Shown: piece by piece, positions 34,075 through 42,482 of the stretch | How the letters are laid out: every line of letters begins with the position of its first letter | Numbering within the stretch: the stretch's first letter is position 1 | From: Mangrovimonas xylaniphaga | GTDB taxonomy: Bacteria; Bacteroidota; Bacteroidia; Flavobacteriales; Flavobacteriaceae | Assembly (NCBI RefSeq): GCF_001280435.1 | Contig: NZ_LBIP01000018.1 | Span: 310,001 to 374,000, forward strand | DNA length: 64,000 nucleotides | Direction of reading: 5' to 3' | Made by a program: the position numbers and the translations under genes | Notes under the pieces: generated by a model | What the model was told of the DNA's origin: nothing | The model's database searches: none | The model's input: the letters and a program-made list of their open reading frames with translations, nothing else

Positions 34075-35631
34075 ATGTCTGATACTACCGTTTTAGAAGT
34101 GAAGGAGAATACCGTTGAGAAAGACTTATACAGTTACCAGAAAAAAGCGATTGAAAAAGTATTCAAGCGATTTGATGAAGCGCCAGATGATTACCACCTC
34201 TTGTACCAGTTGCCAACAGGTGGAGGGAAGACCGTAATTTTTTCGGAATTGGTTCGCCAATACTTGAAAAATCATGACAAGAAGGTCTTGGTATTGACCC
34301 ACCGAATCGAGTTGTGTAAGCAAACCTCTAAAATGCTTACAGAGTTTAAGGTTACTAACAAGGTGATACACAGTAAGGCTAACCTTGATGATCAAAAGGA
34401 GTATAGCTGTTTTGTGGCCATGGTAGAAACCTTAAACAATCGTTTACAGGAGGACATGCTTGATATTTCAGATGTTGGTTTGGTGATTATTGACGAGGCG
34501 CACTATAACTCATTTACCAAATTGTTTAAATACTTTGAGAAGTCCTTTATTTTAGGAGTTACGGCTACACCGCTTAGTTCCAACAAGGATTTCCCAATGA
34601 AAAAGAATTACAATGAGTTGATTACGGGTGAAACCATTGAATCGCTTATTGAAAATGAGTTTTTGGCACGTGCTGAAACTTACGCCTATAATGTTGGTTT
34701 AACCACTTTGGAAATTGGTTCTAACGGTGATTATACCGTAAAATCTTCGGAAGACTTGTATACGAATACGGACATGCTTAAAAAGCTGTTGTATGCCTAT
34801 GAAGCGCATTCCAAAGGGAAGAAGACCTTGATTTTTAATAATGGTATCAATACATCTTTGTACGTGTATGATACGTTTAAAAGAGCGGGCTATCCAGTAG
34901 CGCATTTGGATAATACGGCTTCTAAAAAGGAACGTAAACAAATCCTAAAATGGTTTAAGGAAACCCCAGATGCCATTTTAACTTCGGTGAGTATCTTGAC
35001 CACAGGTTTTGACGAACCGTCTGTAGAAACCATCATATTGAACAGAGCCACCAAGTCCTTGGCATTGTATTACCAGATGGTTGGTCGTGGTTCCAGGATC
35101 TTCAAAAACAAGAGTAAATTCAGTATTATCGATTTGGGGAACAACCTGCATCGATTTGGACCTTGGGGTGCCGATATCGATTGGCAGAAAATATTCAGTT
35201 CGCCAGATTACTATTTAGACAATATCACCAATGATGAAGATATTGAAAGCAATTTCAGATACGAAATGCCAGATGATATTCGAGCTGAATTTGCAAAGTC
35301 TGAGGATGTTTATTTTGATGTGAAGCAGGCTTATATCGATTCAGTCAATAATGGAGAATCTTCAAAAGTGTTGTTAGAGCGTTCTATAGAGCATCATGCC
35401 AAAATTTGTGTAGAAAACAGCGAAGATGTTTACGATGCTTTGGCTTTGGTGAAATTGTTGGATGGCGATATCAACCACCGTTTGGAGCGTTATACGCAAT
35501 GTATCAGTAATAGTACCCATAATTTTGTGAAATGGTTACATGAGGATTACCGTATGCGCTTAAAAACGTATTTAAGAAAGAATTTTGATGAAGTATTCGA
35601 GGATATTCATGGATATCCACCAGAAGATTAA
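34075..35631 (+). CDS. DEAD/DEAH-box superfamily 2 helicase (paralogue 2)
   Basis: The start is the ATG at 34075; the in-frame TTG at 34066 is not needed. The 518-residue protein is collinear with the helicase at 25453 and shares long identical blocks, such as LLYQLPTGGGKTVIFSE, FVAMVETLNNRL, VIIDEAHYNSF and ILGVTATPLSSN. It has the same helical C-terminal domain plus a 15-residue extension (FDEVFEDIHGYPPED). All SF2 motifs are intact, so both copies look active. It is followed by a bidirectional terminator. Confidence 0.88.
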   Translation: MSDTTVLEVKENTVEKDLYSYQKKAIEKVFKRFDEAPDDYHLLYQLPTGGGKTVIFSELVRQYLKNHDKKVLVLTHRIELCKQTSKMLTEFKVTNKVIHSKANLDDQKEYSCFVAMVETLNNRLQEDMLDISDVGLVIIDEAHYNSFTKLFKYFEKSFILGVTATPLSSNKDFPMKKNYNELITGETIESLIENEFLARAETYAYNVGLTTLEIGSNGDYTVKSSEDLYTNTDMLKKLLYAYEAHSKGKKTLIFNNGINTSLYVYDTFKRAGYPVAHLDNTASKKERKQILKWFKETPDAILTSVSILTTGFDEPSVETIILNRATKSLALYYQMVGRGSRIFKNKSKFSIIDLGNNLHRFGPWGADIDWQKIFSSPDYYLDNITNDEDIESNFRYEMPDDIRAEFAKSEDVYFDVKQAYIDSVNNGESSKVLLERSIEHHAKICVENSEDVYDALALVKLLDGDINHRLERYTQCISNSTHNFVKWLHEDYRMRLKTYLRKNFDEVFEDIHGYPPED

Positions 35632-35662
35632 TTGGTAAAGGCTTAAAATAAATATTACAAAT

Positions 35663-35696
35663 AAAAAAGGGGCAACTAAACAGTTGCCCCTTTTTT
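35663..35696. terminator. bidirectional terminator
   Basis: AAAAAAGGGGCAACT (35663-35677) pairs perfectly with AGTTGCCCCTTTTTT (35682-35696). It lies between the helicase stop and the stop of a minus-strand small membrane protein. Confidence 0.88.
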
Positions 35697-35703
35697 ATAG
35701 AAT

Positions 35704-35835
35704 TTAATTTATGACATAGCCCAAAAGCCAATACAGGATAATAAATACAATAATCACACCAATACAACCACATTTTCCTCCTCCAATTTTTTTAGCCCCA
35801 AAGCCAGCCAATAAAGCACGTAGTAGATTTTTCAT
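35704..35835 (-). CDS. small single-pass membrane protein (43 residues)
   Basis: The ORF reads MKNLLRALLAGFGAKKIGGG, then KCGCIG and a hydrophobic helix (VIIVFIILYWLLGYVIN). A basic amphipathic start, a glycine-rich hinge with two cysteines and one membrane helix, together with a dedicated terminator, support a real gene. Short proteins of this shape are common in Flavobacteriaceae. Function is unknown. Confidence 0.6.
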   Translation of the reverse strand: MKNLLRALLAGFGAKKIGGGKCGCIGVIIVFIILYWLLGYVIN

Positions 35836-35922
35836 TTTATAGCATTTTTATATTCCATAAAGAATTATTTAAAGATAAGTAAATGAAATTGAAGGAAATG
35901 CGCTTTAATTGTTAAATCACTT

Positions 35923-35930
35923 TAAATTTG
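35923..35930 (+). promoter_or_regulatory. -7 box of the AraC-fusion gene promoter
   Basis: TAAATTTG matches TAnnTTTG, 24 bp before the ATG at 35955. It overlaps the in-frame TTG at 35928, which supports the later start. Confidence 0.4.
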
Positions 35931-35954
35931 TTAAATTGCATAAAAACCACCAAT

Positions 35955-37037
35955 ATGCCAATCTATATGGATCGTCACAACATTCCTGCCGAGATAACGT
36001 CGGAGCACGTGGCAAGAATGCATCAAGAGGACCTAAAGGTTCAGCATTTGTATGGCTGTAAGGGAATGACCTATTGGTGCGATGATGTAAAGGGAACTGC
36101 ATTTTGTTTGATTGAGGCCCCCAACAAAGAGGCTCTAAAAAAAATGCACGACCATGCCCACGGCGCTTTACCTCATGCCATTATTGAAGTGGATCCTATG
36201 GTGGTGGAAGCTTTTTTGGGGCGCATTAAAGACCCCGACTTTAAAGGGGGTGGTGAGCTAAATGTAATCTCAGAGTCGGCATACAGAATCATCATGGTAA
36301 GCGGCTTTGAATACGAAAGCTTTACTGAAGATTCCTCTTTTACCATTGCTTTACAGGAATATTTCAAGGACCTCATTATCCGTTTTGAAGGCAGTATTGT
36401 CAAACTCAATAAAAACTATGGATTGGTGTCTTTTAAATCTGTCACCAATGCCGTGATGTGTGCGATTGATATTCAGGCGAAATTCAAAAAATACATTTCA
36501 GAACATAAAAACACCAATTTAAAGCTAAATATTGGGTTATGCACTGGAGTGCCTTTTAATGATAAAGGCGAGATTTTTGAAGAAACGGTGAAGTTTGCCG
36601 AATGGATGTGCGATTTTGTAACAGGTCCTATTGTGTTGTCTTCTGAAGTTCGGAATTTATTTGAAAGTGAAAACCTGAATGTTTTTATTGCTGATGAACA
36701 AACCCACAGCTTAAGTCCTTCCGAAGAAAAATTTCTTTCCATTTTGATGGAGCATACTGAAAAGTCTTGGAATGACACCGACTTAACCGTGGAGTCTTTC
36801 AGTAAGAGTTTGGGCTTCAGTAAATCGCAGTTATACCGAAAAATGCAGGGCTTAACCAATAAATCTCTGAATTCCTTTATTAAGGAGTATCGTCTAAAAA
36901 AGGCCTGTGAATACCTAGAAAAGAAAAAGGGAAATATTTCTGAAATCGCTTTTGAGACGGGCTTTAATAGTCCGGCCTACTTTACAAAATGCTTTCAGGA
37001 GGCCTATGGCATTCTTCCTTCGGCTTATAACAAATAG
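35955..37037 (+). CDS. DUF4242 - degenerate cyclase-like - AraC-type regulator fusion
   Basis: The 360-residue protein starts at the ATG at 35955 (MPIYMDRHNIP). Residues 1-85 match DUF4242 (SCO4226-like nickel-binding fold; HVARMHQEDLKVQHLYGCKG and MHDHAHGALPHAIIEVDP with several His). Residues about 105-245 look like a class III nucleotide-cyclase or guanylate-cyclase-like domain without its metal-binding aspartates (IIRFEGSIVKLNKNYGLVSF, LKLNIGLCTGVPFNDKGEIF). The last 100 residues are an AraC/XylS helix-turn-helix (KSLGFSKSQLYRKMQGLTNK and GNISEIAFETGFNSPAYFTK). It is probably a transcription factor whose sensor part binds a metal or small ligand. The next gene (BBE-type oxidase) is a likely target; that is inference. 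Confidence 0.78.
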   Translation: MPIYMDRHNIPAEITSEHVARMHQEDLKVQHLYGCKGMTYWCDDVKGTAFCLIEAPNKEALKKMHDHAHGALPHAIIEVDPMVVEAFLGRIKDPDFKGGGELNVISESAYRIIMVSGFEYESFTEDSSFTIALQEYFKDLIIRFEGSIVKLNKNYGLVSFKSVTNAVMCAIDIQAKFKKYISEHKNTNLKLNIGLCTGVPFNDKGEIFEETVKFAEWMCDFVTGPIVLSSEVRNLFESENLNVFIADEQTHSLSPSEEKFLSILMEHTEKSWNDTDLTVESFSKSLGFSKSQLYRKMQGLTNKSLNSFIKEYRLKKACEYLEKKKGNISEIAFETGFNSPAYFTKCFQEAYGILPSAYNK

Positions 37038-37159
37038 TCCCAATTCATCTATCTACAATTTACTTTATGATCCAAAACTGAGCATTTTTGGAGGATTCCT
37101 TATGCTTAATGGAATTCTATAATGTTAATTTTAAGAGTGTTAATCAATTTTAATTTATT

Positions 37160-38551
37160 ATGAAAACAATCAAGGATTTAGATCCTTCTTTAATTGAGGA
37201 TTTAAAGTCAAAGCTTCGGGGGAGGGTCGTGCTTCCTTCAAGCTCCAATTATGATGAGACTAGGAAGGTGTATAACGGGATGATCGACAAAAAGCCGGGT
37301 CTTTTTGTGATGTGTGTAGATGTTGCCGATGTTATGACTGCTGTAAATTTTGGTAGAGACAATAGTTTAGAAATTGCAGTTAGAGGAGGAGGACATAATG
37401 GAGGAGGATTGGGACTTTGCAATGAAGGTCTGGTAATTGATCTCTCCGGAATTAAATTTGTAAGGGTGGATACTTCCAACAATACGGTTAGGGTTGGGGG
37501 AGGCAATCTTTGGGGAGAGGTGGACCACGCCACACACCCTTTTGGATTGGTTGTTCCCGCAGGAATAATTTCTACCACTGGTGTCGGTGGACTGACGCTG
37601 GGAGGTGGAGTTGGATATTTGTCCAGAAAATTCGGCTTGACTATAGATAACTTATTGGAAGCTGATATGGTTTTGGCAGATGGGAGTTTTGTAACGGTAA
37701 ATGCAACGCAGCACCCTGATTTATTTTGGGCAATTAGAGGTGGAGGAGGAAATTATGGTATTGTTACAGCCTTTAAATTTCAGGCTCACCCGCTTAAAAC
37801 AGTTATTGGAGGACCAACATTTTGGCCAATTGAGCAAACAGAAACCATTATGGCCTGGTACGATAGCTTTATTCATAAAGCTCCAGAAGATTTAAATGGG
37901 TTTATTGCCACCTTGGTAGTACCAGGACCTCCTTTTCCTGAGCATTTACACAATAAACAGTTTTGCGGTATTGTTTGGTGCTATACAGGAGATCCTGATA
38001 AATTTGAAGAAGTGTTTGCTCCTGTAAGGGAACAAGAGCCATTTTTTGAACATGTAGGCGAAATGCCTTATCCTGCCATTCAGACACTTTTTGATGCTAT
38101 GATGCCTCCTGGGCTACAGTGGTACTGGAGAGCCGATTTTTATAATGAAATACAACCTGAAGCAGCTACTCAGCATAAAAAATTTGGTTCTGAAATCCCA
38201 ACTCCCTTGTCGCAAATGCATATGTACCCTATAAGTGGAGCAGCTTCAAAACCTGGTAAAGAAGATACGCCTTGGGCTTATAGAGATGCGAAATATGCTG
38301 GAGTCATTGTGGGTGTAGACCCAAGTCCTTCCAATGCATCGAAAATTACAGATTGGTGCAAGGCATATTGGGATGCACTTCACCCTTATTCCTCAGGTGG
38401 CGCTTATTTAAATTTCATTATGGATGAAGGACAGGAACGTGTGAAATCCAGCTATAAACATAACTATACTAGGTTAGCTGAAATAAAACAAAAATATGAT
38501 CCAAACAATCTATTTCATGTAAATCAAAATATTGCACCTAAGGCCAATTGA
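37160..38551 (+). CDS. FAD-dependent oxidoreductase, berberine bridge enzyme-like
   Basis: The 463-residue protein has the FAD_binding_4 fold with RGGGHNGGG, where His79 is the site of covalent FAD attachment in this family, and GVGGLTLGGGVGYLSRKFGL near residue 136. The second (cysteine) attachment site of bicovalent members is not obvious, so a single covalent link is likely. The C-terminal BBE domain ends YDPNNLFHVNQNI. It oxidises an unknown alcohol, sugar or secondary metabolite with oxygen. There is no signal peptide. It lies 122 bp after the AraC-fusion gene and before an EamA transporter. Confidence 0.87.
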   Translation: MKTIKDLDPSLIEDLKSKLRGRVVLPSSSNYDETRKVYNGMIDKKPGLFVMCVDVADVMTAVNFGRDNSLEIAVRGGGHNGGGLGLCNEGLVIDLSGIKFVRVDTSNNTVRVGGGNLWGEVDHATHPFGLVVPAGIISTTGVGGLTLGGGVGYLSRKFGLTIDNLLEADMVLADGSFVTVNATQHPDLFWAIRGGGGNYGIVTAFKFQAHPLKTVIGGPTFWPIEQTETIMAWYDSFIHKAPEDLNGFIATLVVPGPPFPEHLHNKQFCGIVWCYTGDPDKFEEVFAPVREQEPFFEHVGEMPYPAIQTLFDAMMPPGLQWYWRADFYNEIQPEAATQHKKFGSEIPTPLSQMHMYPISGAASKPGKEDTPWAYRDAKYAGVIVGVDPSPSNASKITDWCKAYWDALHPYSSGGAYLNFIMDEGQERVKSSYKHNYTRLAEIKQKYDPNNLFHVNQNIAPKAN

Positions 38552-38615
38552 TAAATAAGTTTAAAGACAGATTTATAGTAGATTATGCGTAATATTGCGG
38601 TTTCAAAATATCACA

Positions 38616-39533
38616 ATGGGCACATCGCGCAATACTACTTTAATCATCCTCGCATTCTTTTCAATCTATGTCATTTGGGGCTCCACATATCTGTTGAATA
38701 AAATTGCCGTGGCACAATTGCCACCTTTTATGTTGGCATCTGTAAGGTTCATAACAGCGGGAATCTTGATTTTTATCATTTCAAAAATTATGGGGATTTC
38801 TTTAAAGATTTCTTCCCGGCAACTATTGAATACCATTTTTGCTGGCTTTTTATTTTTAACCTTTGGTAATGGTGTTGTCGTGTGGGCCTTAAAATATGTA
38901 GATAGTGGTTTTGCGGCTTTGGAAATTTCGGCACAACCTCTAATTGTGCTTATTTTAATGCGGATTCTTCAAGGAAAGAAAATACAACCAATGTCCGTCA
39001 TTGGAGTTGTATTGGGGGTTATCGGGATTTATTTGTTGGTGAGCCAAAATGAAATTGTAAGCAAAGAAGGTTCAATAATTGGAATGGTGATGATTTTATG
39101 TTGTATGTTGAGTTGGGCGTACGGGAGCTTGTTTGTAGGGAAGGCTGAATTGCCAAAAAACTATTTTGTGAATACGGGTTACCAAATGTTAACAGGAGGT
39201 ATTATGTTGCTATTGGCTAGTTTGATTTTTCAGGAGGAATGGGTGATGCCTGCCCAATGGGAGAATTCTGTGGTTATTTCTATGGTACTTTTAATTTTAT
39301 TGGGAAGTATTGTGGCTTTCACATCCTTTAATTATTTATTGAAAACGGTGTCTCCAGAAAAAGTAGCTACGTCAACTTATGTCAATCCTATAGTAGCCCT
39401 GGTTTTAGGTTGGTATTTTTTAAACGAGCACATCACGGCACAATCCATTGTAGCCGCAGCAGTATTGTTAACGGGAGTGTATTTTATCAATACCAAAAAG
39501 ACTTTGGAAATATTTTCCAGATTTAAAAGATGA
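38616..39533 (+). CDS. EamA/RhaT-family (DMT) transporter
   Basis: The start is the ATG at 38616; the in-frame TTG at 38595 would add seven residues before the first helix. The 305-residue protein has ten hydrophobic helices in two EamA repeats. It starts with IILAFFSIYVIWGSTYLLNK, and PEKVATSTYVNPIVALVLGW near residue 247 is the conserved start of the ninth helix. Export of a metabolite or amino acid is the usual role; the substrate is unknown. It ends before a bidirectional terminator. Confidence 0.87.
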   Translation: MGTSRNTTLIILAFFSIYVIWGSTYLLNKIAVAQLPPFMLASVRFITAGILIFIISKIMGISLKISSRQLLNTIFAGFLFLTFGNGVVVWALKYVDSGFAALEISAQPLIVLILMRILQGKKIQPMSVIGVVLGVIGIYLLVSQNEIVSKEGSIIGMVMILCCMLSWAYGSLFVGKAELPKNYFVNTGYQMLTGGIMLLLASLIFQEEWVMPAQWENSVVISMVLLILLGSIVAFTSFNYLLKTVSPEKVATSTYVNPIVALVLGWYFLNEHITAQSIVAAAVLLTGVYFINTKKTLEIFSRFKR

Positions 39534-39580
39534 TAGGTTACTTTGAAATTAGAAAGAAGTAGAAGGAAGATTATAAATTT

Positions 39581-39614
39581 AAAAAAGCTGTTTCAATGAC
39601 GAAACAGCTTTTTT
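39581..39614. terminator. bidirectional terminator
   Basis: AAAAAAGCTGTTTC pairs with GAAACAGCTTTTTT around a 6-nt loop. It ends the EamA gene (plus) and the adhesin-porP-ompA operon (minus). Confidence 0.88.
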
Positions 39615-39647
39615 ATTGCTATTGAATTAGTTCTAGATAATTCAAGT

Positions 39648-41513
39648 TTATTTCAAAATTAAGAACTCACAACGTCTGTTGATGGAATGTTCTTCTTCGG
39701 TACAATCGTCTTTACAATCAACCAACGGTTGGCTTTCACCATATCCTTTAGATCTCAAACGAGAACGCTCTATACCATTCGCTACCAGATATTCCAAGGT
39801 AGATTGCGCTCTATTATTTGAAAGGTTAAGGTTGTATTCTTCGCTACTTCTAGAATCCGTATGAGCTCCCAATTGTACTTCCATTAGTGGGTATTTCTTC
39901 AATAAGCCTACCATAATATCCAAAATACTGGCCGCCTGAGGTTTGATGTCCCATTTTCCAAAATCAAAATAGATGTTTTCCAGTTCAATATACATGTAAC
40001 CATCATTTTTAGTTACAATAATATCTTCGGCATCGTCATAAGATTCAATTTCCAATTCAATGTTGAATTCAAACCTACCGTCGTCATTAGTGGTAAACTC
40101 TTGTTCTCCTAGGGCATATAGATCCCTGTGCCCCATAATTTTATAGAGTTGGTTTGGCTTGGTGCTAAAGGCGTATTTGGCATCTTCTCCAACAATCGTT
40201 TGTCCAACAAGTTCTCCTTTATCATCATACAGGGTTACAGTGGTTCCAGGAAGTAGTTCCTTTGTGTTTTTGTCAATTACGACACCTTCAACGATATAGC
40301 GTTTTTTGTTAGGGATTCTTAAAAATGCATAAATGAGGTCTTCACCACTTCGGTTGGAAGAAATGAAGCCTTTCTGCACATCTTCATTAAGGACATATCC
40401 AAAATCATCCATTCCAGAGTTGATGGTTTCTCCCAAATTGATTGGTTTTGAATAAAAACCAGCATAGCCATTACTCATGAAAATATCCAAATTTCCAAGA
40501 CCTTGGTGTCCATCGGAAGCAAAGTATAAGGTTTCGCTTTGGTCCATAAATGGGAATTGTTCTCTATGGGCTGTATTAATGACTTCCCCTAAATTTACAG
40601 GAGTCCCAAAGCCATCGGCGGTAATGTCTACAGAATAAATATCAAAGGAGCCTAATGAACCTGGCATGTCACTTGAAAAAAACAGTTTGGTGTTGCTAGG
40701 GTTTAAAAATGGATGTTGCGTAGAGTAGGTGTCACTACAAAAAGGCAACACTTGAACATTGGTCCATTTGCCATCAACCAATTCTGCCTTATATAGTTTA
40801 ATGGTCGCAATTTTATCGTCACCAATTTTTACGCGTTTATCGTTGGTTCTGGAAAAGTACATGGTTTTTCCATCTGACGTGAAAGTGGCGTTACTTTCAT
40901 GTGTTTTGGTATTTATATCTTCTGAAAAAGGTTCAATGTTTTCCAAGGCATCCTTTTCTTCTGAAAGAGAAGCTTCATACAAATCCAAATAAGGTTTATT
41001 GTTCCATTCGTAAGTTGGATTTTCATTATTTCTGTAGGCTGAAAATACCACATTGTCCCCATGCCAACCTATACCGAAATCACCAGAAGTACTATTTTTC
41101 AATGGCTTTAATTCATAAACATAAGGCACAATGGCGCTTAAAGTGCGTTTCAATTTTGGAGTATCCATGACCTCCCCAGTATAGATACTAAGAATGCTGT
41201 CGGCAGTTTTAAAATCACCACTTGCTTTGAGGGCCTGTCCATATCTAAAATAGTAGTCCTTGGCCAAACTATCGTTAGTAGCAAACAATTGTCCGTAAGC
41301 ATTACTTGCTTTAGACATTTGGGCATTAAAGAAATAAGAATCGCCCAAATTTTGAAGGTTTTCCTTTGTCTTAGGTAAGGACTGGTACATTGAGGCAGCT
41401 TCCGAATATGCTCTGTTTTCAAACAGTTTTCTGGCTTTGGAAGCACTAGCCTTTTGTCCAAACCCCAAGGAAACTGTTAAAAGAAACGATATTAGTAAAA
41501 CAATGTTTTTCAT
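39648..41513 (-). CDS. OmpA-family protein with TPR and PD40 repeats (PorE-like)
   Basis: The 621-residue secreted protein has a signal peptide (MKNIVLLISFLLTVSLGFGQ) and a helical TPR-like region (residues 25-130). A beta-propeller of PD40/WD40-like blades follows (YFSRTND, LFFSSDMPGSLGSFDIYSV, LYFASDGHQGLGNLDIFMS), then a CarboxypepD_reg-like domain near residue 405 (VIDKNTKELLPGTTVTL). The C-terminal OmpA peptidoglycan-binding domain has ENIYFDFGKWDI and LGAHTDSRSSEEYNLNLS. This order matches PorE-type T9SS proteins that tie outer-membrane machinery to peptidoglycan. It lies 12 bp after porP. Confidence 0.87.
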   Translation of the reverse strand: MKNIVLLISFLLTVSLGFGQKASASKARKLFENRAYSEAASMYQSLPKTKENLQNLGDSYFFNAQMSKASNAYGQLFATNDSLAKDYYFRYGQALKASGDFKTADSILSIYTGEVMDTPKLKRTLSAIVPYVYELKPLKNSTSGDFGIGWHGDNVVFSAYRNNENPTYEWNNKPYLDLYEASLSEEKDALENIEPFSEDINTKTHESNATFTSDGKTMYFSRTNDKRVKIGDDKIATIKLYKAELVDGKWTNVQVLPFCSDTYSTQHPFLNPSNTKLFFSSDMPGSLGSFDIYSVDITADGFGTPVNLGEVINTAHREQFPFMDQSETLYFASDGHQGLGNLDIFMSNGYAGFYSKPINLGETINSGMDDFGYVLNEDVQKGFISSNRSGEDLIYAFLRIPNKKRYIVEGVVIDKNTKELLPGTTVTLYDDKGELVGQTIVGEDAKYAFSTKPNQLYKIMGHRDLYALGEQEFTTNDDGRFEFNIELEIESYDDAEDIIVTKNDGYMYIELENIYFDFGKWDIKPQAASILDIMVGLLKKYPLMEVQLGAHTDSRSSEEYNLNLSNNRAQSTLEYLVANGIERSRLRSKGYGESQPLVDCKDDCTEEEHSINRRCEFLILK

Positions 41514-41525
41514 ATTAAAAAGCTA

Positions 41526-42464
41526 TTAGAAAAATCTTGGGGATTTATCATATCCTACACCAAATTTACTGATGTCAAACAGCAGCATGACTTCATGCGA
41601 ACCCGAATTGAATTTACCTAAATTAGAAAGCGTATAATCATAGGCATATCCAAATCTTAATGATTTTGTAATTCTGAAATTGATCAAACCGCTTACAGAA
41701 TCATCAAAGCGATAACCTATACCAAATTCCACCATTTCATTAATTAGGACGTTGGTGGTTAGATCCAAAGACATTGGTGCACCTGAGACAGCCTTGGTCA
41801 TAAAAGCAGGTTTCAATTTTAAATTGTCATTTAATTGAAATACATAACCTCCGGTTAAAAAGAAATGGATTTCTTCAGCGCCACTGGTGACAATGCCACT
41901 CGCGTTTTTAAGGTGTTCCGAACGTAAAATATTTGGCACAGAAAGACCTGCGTAAAATTTTTCGCCAAAATAGAACGCTCCCGCCCCAATGTTAGGAAAG
42001 GTTTCGCTTAAATTGGACTGGAAAGCAGGGTCTAGTTCAGGATCGGAATAGACAAATCCGTTAAAGTTGGTACTAAAAAACGTCGCGCCAGCCTTAATTC
42101 CAAAGGACAGTTTAGTATGTTCACTCATTGGGATGATGTAAGCCACATCTACATAAGCATTGGTTTCTTTTACAACGTCTCCAATTTGGTCGTGTACCAC
42201 CGAAATCCCTCCTTCAAGCCGATTGGCAATGGGAGTGTGGGCAAAAAAAGTACCAGTAGTTGGACCGCCTTCGGAACCTACCCATTGGGCACGGTAAAAG
42301 CCTCCTAGATTAATCGTGTTAGGATCATCTGTGGCATAGGCAGGGTTGATAACGCTCATATTAAACATGTATTGCGTATACTGGGGATCCTGCTGGGATT
42401 GGGCCGTCAATCCAAGTAAAAACATCAAAATACTGATGCGGTATGTTATATTTTTAAGTGTCAT
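41526..42464 (-). CDS. PorP/SprF-family type IX secretion membrane protein
   Basis: The 312-residue protein has a signal peptide ending in AQSQQ and then the family opening DPQYTQYMFNMSVINPAYA. GISVVHDQIGDVVKETNAYVD follows, and a barrel-like alternating pattern runs to the C-terminal phenylalanine. PorP/SprF proteins are outer-membrane partners needed for secretion or surface attachment of an adjacent type B T9SS cargo. It starts 18 bp after the adhesin stop and is followed 12 bp later by the OmpA gene, so the three form one operon. Confidence 0.9.
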   Translation of the reverse strand: MTLKNITYRISILMFLLGLTAQSQQDPQYTQYMFNMSVINPAYATDDPNTINLGGFYRAQWVGSEGGPTTGTFFAHTPIANRLEGGISVVHDQIGDVVKETNAYVDVAYIIPMSEHTKLSFGIKAGATFFSTNFNGFVYSDPELDPAFQSNLSETFPNIGAGAFYFGEKFYAGLSVPNILRSEHLKNASGIVTSGAEEIHFFLTGGYVFQLNDNLKLKPAFMTKAVSGAPMSLDLTTNVLINEMVEFGIGYRFDDSVSGLINFRITKSLRFGYAYDYTLSNLGKFNSGSHEVMLLFDISKFGVGYDKSPRFF

Positions 42465-42482
42465 ATATTAATTTTATAAGAC

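Noticed and set aside
25453-35631. Helicase, DUF1853 and RecQ cluster as a defence island
   Set aside because: topB, recQ and rluE are housekeeping genes, and no nuclease, methylase or known defence signature accompanies the helicases.
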